Shown piece after piece: positions 1 to 8,182 of a DNA stretch of 64,000 bases (positions are counted from its first letter, which is position 1; every line of letters starts with the position of its first letter). This DNA is from an uncultured Eubacteriales bacterium (lineage in GTDB: Bacteria; Bacillota; Clostridia; Christensenellales; UBA1242), in assembly GCA_949077035.1 (NCBI GenBank), contig CARUPR010000006.1, positions 30,862 to 94,861 of the forward strand, in the 5' to 3' direction. Both the position numbers and the translations under genes were made by a program. The notes under the pieces were generated by a model that was given only the letters and a program-made list of their open reading frames with translations, was not told the origin of the DNA and did not search any database.

Positions 1-249
1 TTCGTAATTTACACCACTAAGTTCTCCTGCAGCCTTTTTGATGCTTCTTTCAATAGAGTCATTAGGCATATTATTTTGTTTTGCTTTTGAAATAACATCA
101 CGAAGCTTAGGGTTTGATTGAGGGTCAGAGCCGCCTTGCTTAACAACAACAGCGATTTCTCTTCCTATTTTTGTGAATATTTTACCTCTTTGAGCATCAC
201 TTTTACCCTTTCTAGCTTGTATGTTGTGCCATTTTGAATGTCCTGACAT
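1..249 (-). CDS. yebC: YebC/PmpR-family regulator, N-terminal part (cut by window edge)
   Basis: The first 83 codons of a YebC family protein are present, and the rest runs off the left edge. The start MSGHSKWHNIQ is the family's hallmark N-terminus, followed by a KIFTKIGREI segment. Family members are cytoplasmic DNA-binding regulators; some have been linked to relief of ribosome stalling at proline stretches, which would fit a window that also carries efp. ATG at 249 is preceded by an AAGGAG site and a TTGACA-N17-TAAACT promoter. It is probably transcribed alone. Confidence 0.93.
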   Translation of the reverse strand, partial: MSGHSKWHNIQARKGKSDAQRGKIFTKIGREIAVVVKQGGSDPQSNPKLRDVISKAKQNNMPNDSIERSIKKAAGELSGVNYE

Positions 250-341
250 AGTTTTCTCCTTTTAGATATTTAATTTTGTTGTATTATTTGATAATTTTTT
301 TAATAATTGCAAAATATTGCATATTATTTTCAAACTATTTT

Positions 342-370
342 AGTTTAACATATTCTCTTATTTATGTCAA
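342..370 (-). promoter_or_regulatory. Sigma-A-type promoter of yebC
   Basis: Reading the minus strand, TTGACA (365-370) is separated by 17 bases from TAAACT (342-347). This leaves a leader of roughly 85 bases before the yebC ATG. Confidence 0.6.
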
Positions 371-396
371 AAAAATATCAGAAATAAATAATAAAT

Positions 397-1128
397 TTAG
401 TTAAATTTATCCTTGTTTATCTGATACATAATTATTGAACCAGATACAGAAGCATTTAAGCTTTCAATTCCTTCTTGCATAGGAATCTTAACAGTCCGAG
501 TGCATAAATTTGCCATTTCATCAGATATGCCCTGTCCTTCATTTCCAATAATAAGTCCTACTTGTTTGTCAGTTTTAAAATTAAAAATATTTTCTCCTGC
601 CATATCTGTTGCAATCAAGTTGAGTTCCCACTCTTTTGCAAGTTTGATAAACTCTTCTTTTGAAAGAGAAATTACCTTGCTTTTAAATATTGCTCCCACA
701 CTGCTTCTTATAAGTTTTGAGTTTGTAGGCTTGACGCTGGATAGAAGATATATATAATCAAAACCAGATGCATAAGCAGACCTAATTAAACTTCCCACAT
801 TGCCTGGGTCTTGCAATCCATCCAATACTAAAAAGTTTGTTTTTGGCTTTTCTACTATATCTTGTATGTATTCTGCAACGCATATTACTCCCTGTGGTGT
901 TTTGCTGTCTGATAGTGAGTCAATGGTTGCTTTGTCAACTTTATAAATTGGAAAAGTATTTTCTTTAGATAAAGCAAAATTTTCATCAGAAGTTAAGAGA
1001 TATTTGCATTGAAGACCACCCGCTATTGCGTCCTTGATTATTTTGATATTATCTAAAAAAAGCAAACAACTATTTTCACGTTTTTGCTTTTTTAGTAATT
1101 TAATAAAATTATTGCTTGCTTTTTGCAT
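397..1128 (-). CDS. SpoU/TrmH-family RNA 2'-O-methyltransferase
   Basis: This 243-residue protein is a SAM-dependent RNA ribose methyltransferase of the SpoU (SPOUT) class. An N-terminal substrate-binding segment (about 1-90) precedes the knotted catalytic domain. The usual motifs are visible: LDGLQDPGNVGSLIRSA (motif 1), LIIGNEGQGIS (motif 2) and a C-terminal SLNASVSGSI (motif 3). It resembles B. subtilis YsgA, which also sits next to rplT. Its ATG shares one base with the rplT stop, so it is the last gene of the infC-rpmI-rplT operon. The exact rRNA or tRNA target cannot be told from sequence. Confidence 0.9.
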   Translation of the reverse strand: MQKASNNFIKLLKKQKRENSCLLFLDNIKIIKDAIAGGLQCKYLLTSDENFALSKENTFPIYKVDKATIDSLSDSKTPQGVICVAEYIQDIVEKPKTNFLVLDGLQDPGNVGSLIRSAYASGFDYIYLLSSVKPTNSKLIRSSVGAIFKSKVISLSKEEFIKLAKEWELNLIATDMAGENIFNFKTDKQVGLIIGNEGQGISDEMANLCTRTVKIPMQEGIESLNASVSGSIIMYQINKDKFN

Positions 1129-1469
1129 TATTTAACTTGTCCTACAAGTGCAGCAAAAGCTTCTGGTTCTCTAACAGCCATATCTGCAAGAACCTTTCTA
1201 TTAAGTTCGATACCCTTGCTTTTAAGACCAGCAATGAATTTAGAATAAGAAATTCCGTTTTGTCTGCAACCAGCATTGATTCTTGTAATCCAAAGAGCTC
1301 TGAAGTTTCTCTTTTTCAATTTACGTCCAATATAAGCATATTGTCCGCTTTTCATTACTTGTTCTCTTGCAGTTCTGTAGAGTTTTGATTTTGCTCCTCT
1401 ATAACCTTTTGCACTTTTTAAAATTGAACGACGCTTTTTAAGTGCGTTTACTGAACGTTTTATTCTCAT
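1128..1469 (-). CDS. rplT: 50S ribosomal protein L20
   Basis: L20 is a 23S rRNA-binding protein needed early in 50S assembly, and in Firmicutes it also represses its own operon by binding the infC leader. The 113-residue product has the family start MRIKRSVNALKKRRSILK and the basic helix region GYRGAKSKLYRTA. Length and sequence are normal. It lies 8 bases after rpmI and overlaps trmH by one base. The leader attenuator upstream of infC (2221-2254) is its likely regulatory target. Confidence 0.98.
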   Translation of the reverse strand: MRIKRSVNALKKRRSILKSAKGYRGAKSKLYRTAREQVMKSGQYAYIGRKLKKRNFRALWITRINAGCRQNGISYSKFIAGLKSKGIELNRKVLADMAVREPEAFAALVGQVK

Positions 1470-1477
1470 GTTGCCTC

Positions 1478-1672
1478 CTATTTAGCCAAAAGGGACTTAA
1501 TATTTGCTACATTCTTTCCAGAAATGTAAGAGCCCTTTCTAAGTTTTCTTTTATTTGCTTTTGATTTTTTTGTAAGGAAGTGTCCTTTTCCAGGTCTAGC
1601 AAACTTAACCTGTCCGCTTGCTGTCAAACGGAAACGCTTTTTGCAACCACTATGTGTTTTTTGTTTTGGCAT
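1478..1672 (-). CDS. rpmI: 50S ribosomal protein L35
   Basis: This 64-residue basic protein of the large subunit begins MPKQKTHSGCKKRF, the diagnostic L35 N-terminus, and is lysine/arginine rich throughout. It lies between infC and rplT in the universal infC-rpmI-rplT order. A good AAGGAG ribosome site (1676-1682) fixes the ATG start. Confidence 0.97.
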   Translation of the reverse strand: MPKQKTHSGCKKRFRLTASGQVKFARPGKGHFLTKKSKANKRKLRKGSYISGKNVANIKSLLAK

Positions 1673-1684
1673 AATTCTTCTCCT

Positions 1685-2200
1685 TTATTTAGTCTTTTTT
1701 GGGGATATAATAACAAATACATTTCTTCCCAGAAGTTCTGGTGCTTTTTCAGTTGTGCCAACTTCGCTTAATCTTTCGCAAAAATCTTTTACGATTTCAA
1801 TAGCTTTTTTGACATAAGCCTGTTCACGTCCCTTCATTCTTAGAGATACTTTTACCTTATTTCCCTCTTGAAGAAATTTAGATGTGCTTGAAACTCTGTA
1901 TGCAATATCATGTTCATCAATAGTCATAGAAAGTCTTACTTCCTTTGTTTCTATGATTTTTTGTGCTTTTTTGATTTCTTTGTCTTTTTTAAGTGCATCA
2001 TACTTAAATTTGCCATAATCTAAAATCTTACAAACAGGAGGCACAGTTCCGCCTGACATAAGCACTAAATCAAGATTTGCTGCTTCTGCTTTTGCAATTG
2101 CTTCTGCCCTTGATACAATACCGAGTTGTTCTCCATTTTCACCTATTAAACGAACTTGATTTGCTGTGATTTGTTCGTTTATCAATAATTCCTTAAAAAT
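1685..2200 (-). CDS. infC: Translation initiation factor IF-3, probable AUU start
   Basis: IF-3 binds the 30S subunit and checks the start codon and initiator tRNA. The body is full length: an N-domain with INEQI...VRLIGENGEQLG, then a C-domain with the VSLRMKGREQA segment. No ATG precedes the conserved INEQI. An in-frame TTG (2185) is only four bases from AAGGA. An in-frame ATT at 2200 lies nine bases after AAAAGGGG and gives an N-terminus MFKELLINEQI, matching the family (compare B. subtilis MSKDFIINEQI). I therefore place the start at ATT. A non-canonical AUU start is known for infC in E. coli and Bacillus, where it allows autoregulation. Confidence 0.93.
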   Translation of the reverse strand: MFKELLINEQITANQVRLIGENGEQLGIVSRAEAIAKAEAANLDLVLMSGGTVPPVCKILDYGKFKYDALKKDKEIKKAQKIIETKEVRLSMTIDEHDIAYRVSSTSKFLQEGNKVKVSLRMKGREQAYVKKAIEIVKDFCERLSEVGTTEKAPELLGRNVFVIISPKKTK

Positions 2201-2220
2201 AGTTTTAATCCCCTTTTAAA

Positions 2221-2254
2221 ATAAAATTTGGTGGAAGCATAAAATTCCACCAAA
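2221..2254 (-). terminator. Attenuator-type terminator in the infC leader
   Basis: A perfect 10-bp stem (2227-2236 with 2245-2254) with an 8-base loop is followed, in the direction of transcription, by TTTTATTTT and then at once by the infC Shine-Dalgarno AAAAGGGG. A strong terminator between promoter and start codon points to transcription attenuation, as known for L20-regulated infC leaders in Firmicutes. Confidence 0.8.
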
Positions 2255-2332
2255 AAACTAATATCAAATTAAGTTTTTAAACCAAATCAGACTCAAATGT
2301 CGACTGGTGAGAAGTGGAACTTCTACTTTCAT
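2255..2332 (-). ncRNA. infC-rpmI-rplT leader RNA, probable L20-type cis-regulator
   Basis: Between the promoter and the terminator lies a structured leader. It includes a 6-bp hairpin, AGAAGT-TCC-ACTTCT, near the 5' end, followed by CACCAGTCGACA. Position and layout match Firmicutes infC leaders in which excess L20 stabilises a terminator. I could not fold it fully by eye, so the L20 assignment rests on gene context and the downstream attenuator. Confidence 0.6.
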
Positions 2333-2337
2333 GCATT

Positions 2338-2366
2338 ATAATATCATAAAAACATTTAATTGTCAA
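2338..2366 (-). promoter_or_regulatory. Promoter of the infC operon
   Basis: TTGACA (2361-2366) and TATTAT (2338-2343) are spaced by 17 bases. The start of transcription would be near 2331, giving a leader of about 130 bases. Confidence 0.7.
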
Positions 2367-2379
2367 CATATTTTTACAA

Positions 2380-2970
2380 CTATTTTTTTAATTTTTCTTT
2401 TTTTTCTCTATACAATGTTTTTTCAAGTATTAGGCTTACTTTAAGAATAATTTTATTGGACTTTTTTAGAGCCATTTCTTTCATTATGGCTTTAAAAAAA
2501 ATAGTTACACCTGCAATTATTGCAGATACCATGATTGAAACAAAGATGATAAAATTATTATTTACAGAACTTGAAGTTATGGTTGCAACAACGCAAGCGC
2601 CGCCTGCACCACACAATGTGCTGCAAATATCACCTACAACATCTGCACAAAAAGAACACATTTTTTCAGAGTTGCGACATAGATTTAAACCAACTGTTGC
2701 ACCTTTTACACCCTCTTTGTCCCATTTCTCAAAAACTTCATAATCTGCAGATGCAACTGCAATACCAAGCATATCAAAAAGGACATTGAAAAAAATAAAA
2801 ATGCAAATACAAACTGATGCAATAATCACACCCATGCTTGTAAGTAATGTTTGACTTATAAAACCAAAAAAAAGTGACATACAAATGGCAATAACAAACA
2901 TTTTTATTGCCCATCTATATTTTTTTGCACCACTATAACTTGCAATTGAAACCTTGCTGTATCTTTTCAT
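2380..2970 (-). CDS. Conserved clostridial CorB-like membrane protein of unknown role
   Basis: This 196-residue integral membrane protein has hydrophobic spans at about 22-42, 45-72 and 137-160. The segment after the second span (IAVASADYEVFEKW, then GATVGLNLCRNSEKMCSF and DVVGDICSTLCG) resembles a family often annotated in Clostridia as CorB-type Mg/Co transporter relatives (DUF21-like core without CBS domains). Four cysteines fall in the 98-117 stretch. The basic C-terminus would be cytoplasmic. No function is established. It stands alone, with about 220 bases upstream before xseB. Confidence 0.55.
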   Translation of the reverse strand: MKRYSKVSIASYSGAKKYRWAIKMFVIAICMSLFFGFISQTLLTSMGVIIASVCICIFIFFNVLFDMLGIAVASADYEVFEKWDKEGVKGATVGLNLCRNSEKMCSFCADVVGDICSTLCGAGGACVVATITSSSVNNNFIIFVSIMVSAIIAGVTIFFKAIMKEMALKKSNKIILKVSLILEKTLYREKKEKLKK

Positions 2971-3151
2971 AGTATAATATATTATATTGCAAGTCGAATT
3001 ATGTCATAAACGCTTACTTATATAAGCTAAGATTTATAAAATCTGATTGTTTTCTTTTAAGTTTTTTAAACGTATTTTTTTTTGTTTTTGTGGAAGAATT
3101 TTTTAAAACCTTGTTTGCAAATATTAAAAAAACAACTAATTTGTTTCTCAT

Positions 3152-3185
3152 AAAAAAAAATAAAGCAATGATTAAATGCTTTATT
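3152..3185 (-). terminator. Terminator after xseB
   Basis: A 9-bp stem, AATAAAGCA (3159-3167) with TGCTTTATT (3177-3185), is followed by a run of T on the minus strand. It closes the asp23-like to xseB operon. The remainder of 2971-3151 is AT-rich with no clear gene. Confidence 0.75.
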
Positions 3186-3193
3186 TTTAAAGA

Positions 3194-3400
3194 TTATTCT
3201 TCTTCAAGTTTGTTGATTGTTTCTCTTACTTCAGACAATTTTCCTTTTGCTTTATCAAGGCTTTCATAACAAATTTTTACAAGTTCCTGCCCTCTTTCAA
3301 ACATTTGCATTGCCATAGAAAGAGGTAATTTATCTTCTTCAAGTTTTTCAATTATTTGATTAAGCTCTTTTGATGCATCCTCATAACTTATCTTTTCCAT
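3194..3400 (-). CDS. xseB: Exodeoxyribonuclease VII small subunit
   Basis: This 68-residue protein is a small helical subunit that assembles with XseA to form exonuclease VII, which degrades single-stranded DNA. It carries the family pattern SYEDASKELNQIIEKLE, then LPLSMAMQMFERGQELVK and a C-terminal coiled helix. It lies 8 bases downstream of proS, not directly behind xseA as is usual. A good AGGAG site precedes the ATG. Confidence 0.94.
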   Translation of the reverse strand: MEKISYEDASKELNQIIEKLEEDKLPLSMAMQMFERGQELVKICYESLDKAKGKLSEVRETINKLEEE

Positions 3401-3408
3401 AATTCCTC

Positions 3409-5112
3409 CTAATCTATTTTTGTCAATTCAAATAATTTTTCTTCAAGAGAAGAAAGGTCAATCATAATTTTTTCGCCGCTTTCTCTGATTGTTATTTCAG
3501 CTTGAGATTGGCTGAGAGAACGTGGGCTGATTACCACACGGACAGGGATTCCCATAAGTTCGCTATCTGTAAGTTTCATACCTGCAGAAGTTTTTCTGTC
3601 GTCATAAAGCACTTCAAACTTTTGTGATAATTCTTGATATAGCCTTTCTGCAACTTCTTCAACTTCTGGGTTGTCATTTCTTAATGGACAAAAATAAACA
3701 AGCCATGGAGCTATTGATTTTGGCCAAACGATTCCCTTTTCATCAGAACTTTCTTCAACTATTCCGGCAAGACATCTTCCAACTCCAATACCATAACAGC
3801 CCATTATAGGATTCATTTGGCTGCCGTCAGGCATTGAAATAGACATTTCCATAGTTTTGCTATATTTTGTGCCCAGTTTAAAGATATTTCCAACCTCAAT
3901 TCCTTTTTTGATTGTAAGAGGTTTGTCACAATGAGGACAAAGTTCTCCTTCATTGACTTTTGCAATGTCAACAAATTCATTGACATCAACATCTCTTTCC
4001 ATATTCACGCCACTTAAATGATAATCTTCTTTGTTAGCACCGCAAATAAGACCTTTCTGACCTTTTAATGACATATCGAATACTTTTATTATGTTATCTT
4101 GATTGAGGTTTATACAGCCGATATTCCCCTTTACAAGGCCGCTATCAGAGATGTCTGTGACATTAATATCGCTAACTTGTAAATATTTTTTAAGTTTGGC
4201 ATCATTGACTTCTTTATCACCTCTGATAAAGGCAACAATTACCTTATCTTTATTTCCTGAAATAGCATAACATACAGCTTTTATAAATTGTTTTTTATCT
4301 TTATTAAGCTTTTGTGAAAGTTCTTCAATTGTTTTTGCTTTTTCGGTATAAATTTCTTTAAGTTTTTCATCTTCAAATTCAATTTTTTCAATTTGAGATG
4401 TTGCGATTTCCATATTTGCCTTATAATCACAGTTGTCGCAAATAATTAGATTATCTTCGCCAGCATCGATGATAAGCTGAAATTCATCTGCACCATCTCC
4501 GCCCATCATTCCATTATCAGAACTGATTGCAATTACATTTTTCATTCCGATACGTTTATAAATTCTTTCATAAGCATGATAAACTCTGTCATAATATTCA
4601 TTTAAATCTTCGCTGCTTGTATGAAAAGAATAGCCATCTTTCATGGTAAATTCCCTTACCCTCAAAAGACCTGCTCTAGGGCGAGCTTCATCTCTTATTT
4701 TTGTTTGAATTTGATAAATCATGCATGGCAGTTGGTCATAACTTTTAACTGTGTTTTGACAAAGGTGCACAGCAGCTTCCTCATGGGTCATTCCTAAAAG
4801 CATTTCATGGTCATTTCTATCTTTAAAACGCACCATTTCCTGACCAATAGATGTATATCTGCCGCTTTTATCCCAAATTTCTCTTGGCATCATAACAGGC
4901 ATAAGAACTTCCTGGCCGTCAACCTTGTTCATTTCTTCACGTATGATATTTTGTATTTTTAAACTAACCTTTTGTGCTGCAGGAAGAAGAGAATATACTC
5001 CGTTTGATACCTGTTTGATATAACCTGCTCTTAATAATAGGCTATGGCTTTTTGCTGACACTCCGGCAGGAATATCTTTAAATCTTTCTCCTACAAGTTT
5101 ACTTAATCTCAT
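3409..5112 (-). CDS. proS: Prolyl-tRNA synthetase, bacterial type
   Basis: This class II synthetase charges tRNA-Pro in the cytoplasm. The 567 residues follow the long bacterial layout: catalytic core with TRIRDEARPRAGLLRVREFTMKD-type motif 2 (seen in pieces around 140-158), an inserted editing (INS) domain at about 230-385 that hydrolyses mis-charged Ala-tRNA, motif 3 (GCYGIGVGRCLAG, near 439) and a C-terminal anticodon-binding domain. Its ATG overlaps the xseA stop (ATGA). The location is odd because proS splits xseA from xseB. Firmicutes usually keep it beside polC and rseP. Confidence 0.97.
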   Translation of the reverse strand: MRLSKLVGERFKDIPAGVSAKSHSLLLRAGYIKQVSNGVYSLLPAAQKVSLKIQNIIREEMNKVDGQEVLMPVMMPREIWDKSGRYTSIGQEMVRFKDRNDHEMLLGMTHEEAAVHLCQNTVKSYDQLPCMIYQIQTKIRDEARPRAGLLRVREFTMKDGYSFHTSSEDLNEYYDRVYHAYERIYKRIGMKNVIAISSDNGMMGGDGADEFQLIIDAGEDNLIICDNCDYKANMEIATSQIEKIEFEDEKLKEIYTEKAKTIEELSQKLNKDKKQFIKAVCYAISGNKDKVIVAFIRGDKEVNDAKLKKYLQVSDINVTDISDSGLVKGNIGCINLNQDNIIKVFDMSLKGQKGLICGANKEDYHLSGVNMERDVDVNEFVDIAKVNEGELCPHCDKPLTIKKGIEVGNIFKLGTKYSKTMEMSISMPDGSQMNPIMGCYGIGVGRCLAGIVEESSDEKGIVWPKSIAPWLVYFCPLRNDNPEVEEVAERLYQELSQKFEVLYDDRKTSAGMKLTDSELMGIPVRVVISPRSLSQSQAEITIRESGEKIMIDLSSLEEKLFELTKID

Positions 5113-6299
5113 TTGTTATCTCCTTTTTTAAGTGGTGATGCAACAATCACCCCATCTTTAAATACTATATTCATTTCTTTATTTAAGTCAATTTGTTTTG
5201 CCGAATTTATACTTTTATTATCTTGCTCAACTTTTGCATATCCTCTGTTTAAGATATTTTGAGGATTAATTTTGTTTAGTGTGTTTTCAAAAATTCCTAT
5301 TTCATAAAACTTTTCATTTAAATAATTTTGAAAACTATTTATCAATGAATTTTTATCTAAATTTATCTTAATATTAAGATTCATCAATTTTCTTTCATAA
5401 TTATGAGAGATAAGGCTTGTCTGATTTTTAAGAAAAACCAGTTTATCATCTAAATATGATTTAGAAACTCTTTGAAATTTGTCTATAAGTTCTCTCATTT
5501 CAAGCTTTTTGTCATGCAAATTAAATGTGACAAGTTCGGCAGCAGCAGACGGTGTCGGGGCACGTAAATCACTTACAAAATCTATGATTGTAAAATCTGT
5601 TTCATGACCAACCGCTGATATGATAGGTTTTGGACAGTTATATGCCGCTCTAGCGACAATTTCAGTGTTATAAGCTGCAAGGTCTTCAAGGCTTCCACCA
5701 CCTCTTGCAACAATTATGACATCAATATTTTCATATTCGCCCATTTTATCTATAGCATGGGCAATTTCTTTTTCTGCATTGTTTCCCTGAACTTTTGTAT
5801 TATATAAAACAATATCAATACTCGGATTTCTTCGCCATGCAACATTTTTTATATCTTGCAAAACTGCACCCTCTTTTGAGGTGATTACTCCAATTCTTTT
5901 GATGTCCTTTGGGATTGCCTTTTTATGTGCTTCATCAAAAAGACCTTCGCTTGATAATTTGTTTTTCATTTTCATAAATTGTTCATACAAATCACCCTGT
6001 CCTATTCCTTCCACTTGAACAACATTAAAATTCAGTCTTCCAGTTTTTGAATAAAAACTTGGAGTTCCAGTGGCAATTATCTTGTTTCCTTCAACAAGTT
6101 TACCAATATAATTAGGATAAAAACAAACACAAGGCAATGAAGAATCTTCATCTTTCAGTGTAAAATAAATTATATTTCTTGTTAAGTTTACACCAAAAAC
6201 CTCTCCTTCAATTGCAATATTATGAAGAAGTTCTTCTGAATCAAAAACTTGTTTTATATAATTATTAAACTTTGAAACCGATATGGCCCTAATCATCAT
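5109..6299 (-). CDS. xseA: Exodeoxyribonuclease VII large subunit
   Basis: This is the catalytic subunit of exonuclease VII, 396 residues. An N-terminal OB-fold (about 1-105) precedes the catalytic domain with KRIGVITSKEGAVLQDI, VARGGGSLEDLAAYN and SAVGHETDFTIIDFVSDLRAPTPSAAAE pieces, then a long helical arm that binds XseB. It sits 14 bases after nusB and overlaps proS by four bases. The start could be the first or second Met (MMIRAIS); both are plausible. Confidence 0.96.
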   Translation of the reverse strand: MMIRAISVSKFNNYIKQVFDSEELLHNIAIEGEVFGVNLTRNIIYFTLKDEDSSLPCVCFYPNYIGKLVEGNKIIATGTPSFYSKTGRLNFNVVQVEGIGQGDLYEQFMKMKNKLSSEGLFDEAHKKAIPKDIKRIGVITSKEGAVLQDIKNVAWRRNPSIDIVLYNTKVQGNNAEKEIAHAIDKMGEYENIDVIIVARGGGSLEDLAAYNTEIVARAAYNCPKPIISAVGHETDFTIIDFVSDLRAPTPSAAAELVTFNLHDKKLEMRELIDKFQRVSKSYLDDKLVFLKNQTSLISHNYERKLMNLNIKINLDKNSLINSFQNYLNEKFYEIGIFENTLNKINPQNILNRGYAKVEQDNKSINSAKQIDLNKEMNIVFKDGVIVASPLKKGDNK

Positions 6300-6312
6300 T
6301 CATTCCTTATCA

Positions 6313-6702
6313 CTATTTATTATCTTTTAATATTGATGATAAAACGCCATTAATGAATTTACTGCTTTTTATTGTTGAATATTTTTTAGCAATAGTAAGA
6401 ATTTCATTGATGGCAACTTGAATGGGTGTGCCGATATATTTTATTTCTGTAAGAGCACAATAAATAAGTGCTAAATCAATTTTATATACTCTGTCAATCT
6501 CATAGCCAATTAACTTTGAAGAAATCAAATTTGACAATTCATCTCTATTATTTTCAAATTTCAAGACAATGTCTTTTGCAAAAGATTTATCTTCATCTTT
6601 CTTTAAAGACGAAAAAAACTCTTCGTCAAAGCTATAATCCTTTTTGACGAAAAGTCTTTCAAATATCAGTTGAAATGCTAGTTCTCTTGCCTGTGTTCTC
6701 AT
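6313..6702 (-). CDS. nusB: Transcription antitermination factor NusB
   Basis: NusB is a small all-helical RNA-binding protein (129 residues) that joins NusE (S10) at boxA in rRNA antitermination. It begins RTQARELAFQLIFE and ends with the typical AINEILTIAKKYSTIKSSKFINGVL. It overlaps the upstream Asp23-like gene by four bases. The order asp23-like, nusB, xseA is standard in Firmicutes. Confidence 0.95.
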   Translation of the reverse strand: MRTQARELAFQLIFERLFVKKDYSFDEEFFSSLKKDEDKSFAKDIVLKFENNRDELSNLISSKLIGYEIDRVYKIDLALIYCALTEIKYIGTPIQVAINEILTIAKKYSTIKSSKFINGVLSSILKDNK

Positions 6703-7064
6703 TCGGTTGCCTCATCACAATTAACTCCACTTACATGGACATTTATTTTCCCTGGTTTGATTCCTACCATAGAGTTGAGTGAATTTTTAATGTTTTCTTG
6801 CACTCTGTAGGCAATATCAGGCACGCTATAACCGATATGAACAATTATATAAACATCTACATTTAAAGTCCCATTGACATCAAATTTTATGTTTACCCCT
6901 TCTGACTTTGTTTTGGATAATTTTCTAAAAATAGAAAGTTCGGTATTAGTAAGGGCATCGACACCATTGATTTCCTTTGTAGCAAGGTTGATGATTGAAA
7001 GCAAAATATCTCTATCAATATCAACCTTTCCTTTTTTTAGCATTGTGTTTTCTTTGTTTGTCAT
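6699..7064 (-). CDS. Asp23/Gls24-family envelope stress protein (YloU/AmaP type)
   Basis: This is a small Asp23-domain protein. Family members line the membrane in some Gram-positives and are linked to cell envelope stress. The core ILLSIINLATKEINGVDAL, followed by a VDVYIIVHIGYSVPDIAYRVQENIKNSL stretch (read in parts), is typical. I prefer the ATG at 7064 (MTNKEN) because GGGAG lies five bases upstream; the ATG at 7076 has no ribosome site. It is the first gene of the operon with nusB, xseA, proS and xseB. Confidence 0.85.
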   Translation of the reverse strand: MTNKENTMLKKGKVDIDRDILLSIINLATKEINGVDALTNTELSIFRKLSKTKSEGVNIKFDVNGTLNVDVYIIVHIGYSVPDIAYRVQENIKNSLNSMVGIKPGKINVHVSGVNCDEATE

Positions 7065-7119
7065 AAATTCTCCCATTCATTAGCGTAGAATTTTGATGTT
7101 TTCAAAATTTATCTATATC

Positions 7120-7148
7120 ATTATAGCATATAATTGTAAAATATGCAA
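7120..7148 (-). promoter_or_regulatory. Promoter of the asp23-like/nusB/xseA/proS/xseB operon
   Basis: TTGCAT (7143-7148) and a perfect TATAAT (7120-7125) are spaced by 17 bases. The -35 box abuts the spoIIIAH stop codon. Confidence 0.65.
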
Positions 7149-7619
7149 TTATTCTACAGGCATAATTTTGATATTTTCAATTCCAGTGCCAAGTTGTGAT
7201 TGAATTACAGCAACAATTTTAGCAGTTTCTGACTTATTAAGTTCTTTTGCCTTAACTACCGCATTTACATTTGCGTCAGAAATTGAGATGATACAATCGC
7301 TAAAACCTTTAGCTTTGATAAGTCCTTCTATTACAAGTTCTTTTTCCATTTGTTTAATAAGAGAAAGCTTTGATTGTTCGGCATTTTTTACAGCTTCTTC
7401 AGATGATGTTTCATTTGAAATTATTGCATCATAATAAAGCATTTCTTGGTCACGTGTTGATTCTCTTGTTGAACGATAGGTTGAGAAATAACTAGCAGTT
7501 GTTGTAGTTTGGCCTTTGTCTTTTGAAACTGAATTGTTAAGCATAACATTAAGATATCCAGTTACACCTAAAAGTAAAACCATTACAGTTATGATAATAA
7601 TCTTAGTTCTATTTTTCAT
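7149..7619 (-). CDS. spoIIIAH: Stage III sporulation protein AH
   Basis: SpoIIIAH is a mother-cell membrane protein whose extracellular YscJ/FliF-like ring domain pairs with forespore SpoIIQ to make the SpoIIIA-IIQ channel across the engulfed septum. The 156 residues show a signal anchor (about 7-26), a Ser/Thr-rich linker beginning YFSTYRSTRESTRDQEM, and a compact C-terminal ring-building motif, KGFSDCIISISDANVNAVVKA (seen in parts). It is the last gene of the spoIIIA operon. Confidence 0.93.
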   Translation of the reverse strand: MKNRTKIIIITVMVLLLGVTGYLNVMLNNSVSKDKGQTTTTASYFSTYRSTRESTRDQEMLYYDAIISNETSSEEAVKNAEQSKLSLIKQMEKELVIEGLIKAKGFSDCIISISDANVNAVVKAKELNKSETAKIVAVIQSQLGTGIENIKIMPVE

Positions 7620-7639
7620 TTTTTTTACTCCTTTATTTT

Positions 7640-8182
7640 TTAATTTCCTGAATAGATATTTATCTTTGAGTTGTCAATTTCTATCACCGTTTGAATTATG
7701 GATAGTATGTCCATTTTTACAGAGATGTCTTTTGCTCCGCCAGCTATTACAACAATACCTTTTACAACTGGATAGATTTCTTCTTTGATTACTGGTTGTC
7801 CATTTACCAAAACAACTGATGAAGTTGTGATAACTGTTCCATTTGAAGTATGCCTAGTTTCTTCTTCGGTGAGATAGATGTATTCAAAACCTTTTTCTAA
7901 TGTAACAACAACTTCAACATTTCCCGCTCCCTTTACCTTAGTGATTACATTTTCAAGTTTATTCTCAAGATAGTCTATATATTCCCCTGAAGTAGAAAAA
8001 TTTGAGCTAACATTGTCGATTTTGCCATTTTCAACCTTATTTTTTGGTTTTGCAGTTAATGAAGAAAAGTAAATGACTGCTATAATAACTGCAAGAGCGA
8101 CTGCGATATAAAGTTCTATATGTTTTACCTTCTTGATTCTATCGTATAATACTCTAAACTTGTCCTTAATTTTAGCTGTCAT
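7640..8182 (-). CDS. spoIIIAG: Stage III sporulation protein AG
   Basis: SpoIIIAG forms the large ring of the SpoIIIA-IIQ feeding-tube complex. The 180-residue protein has one membrane span (about 22-43), then YIDYLENKLENVITKVKGAGNVEVVV, the family signature (seen in parts), and the C-terminal VKGIVVIAGGAKD motif. The start overlaps the end of spoIIIAF by 11 bases, suggesting translational coupling. Confidence 0.93.
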   Translation of the reverse strand: MTAKIKDKFRVLYDRIKKVKHIELYIAVALAVIIAVIYFSSLTAKPKNKVENGKIDNVSSNFSTSGEYIDYLENKLENVITKVKGAGNVEVVVTLEKGFEYIYLTEEETRHTSNGTVITTSSVVLVNGQPVIKEEIYPVVKGIVVIAGGAKDISVKMDILSIIQTVIEIDNSKINIYSGN

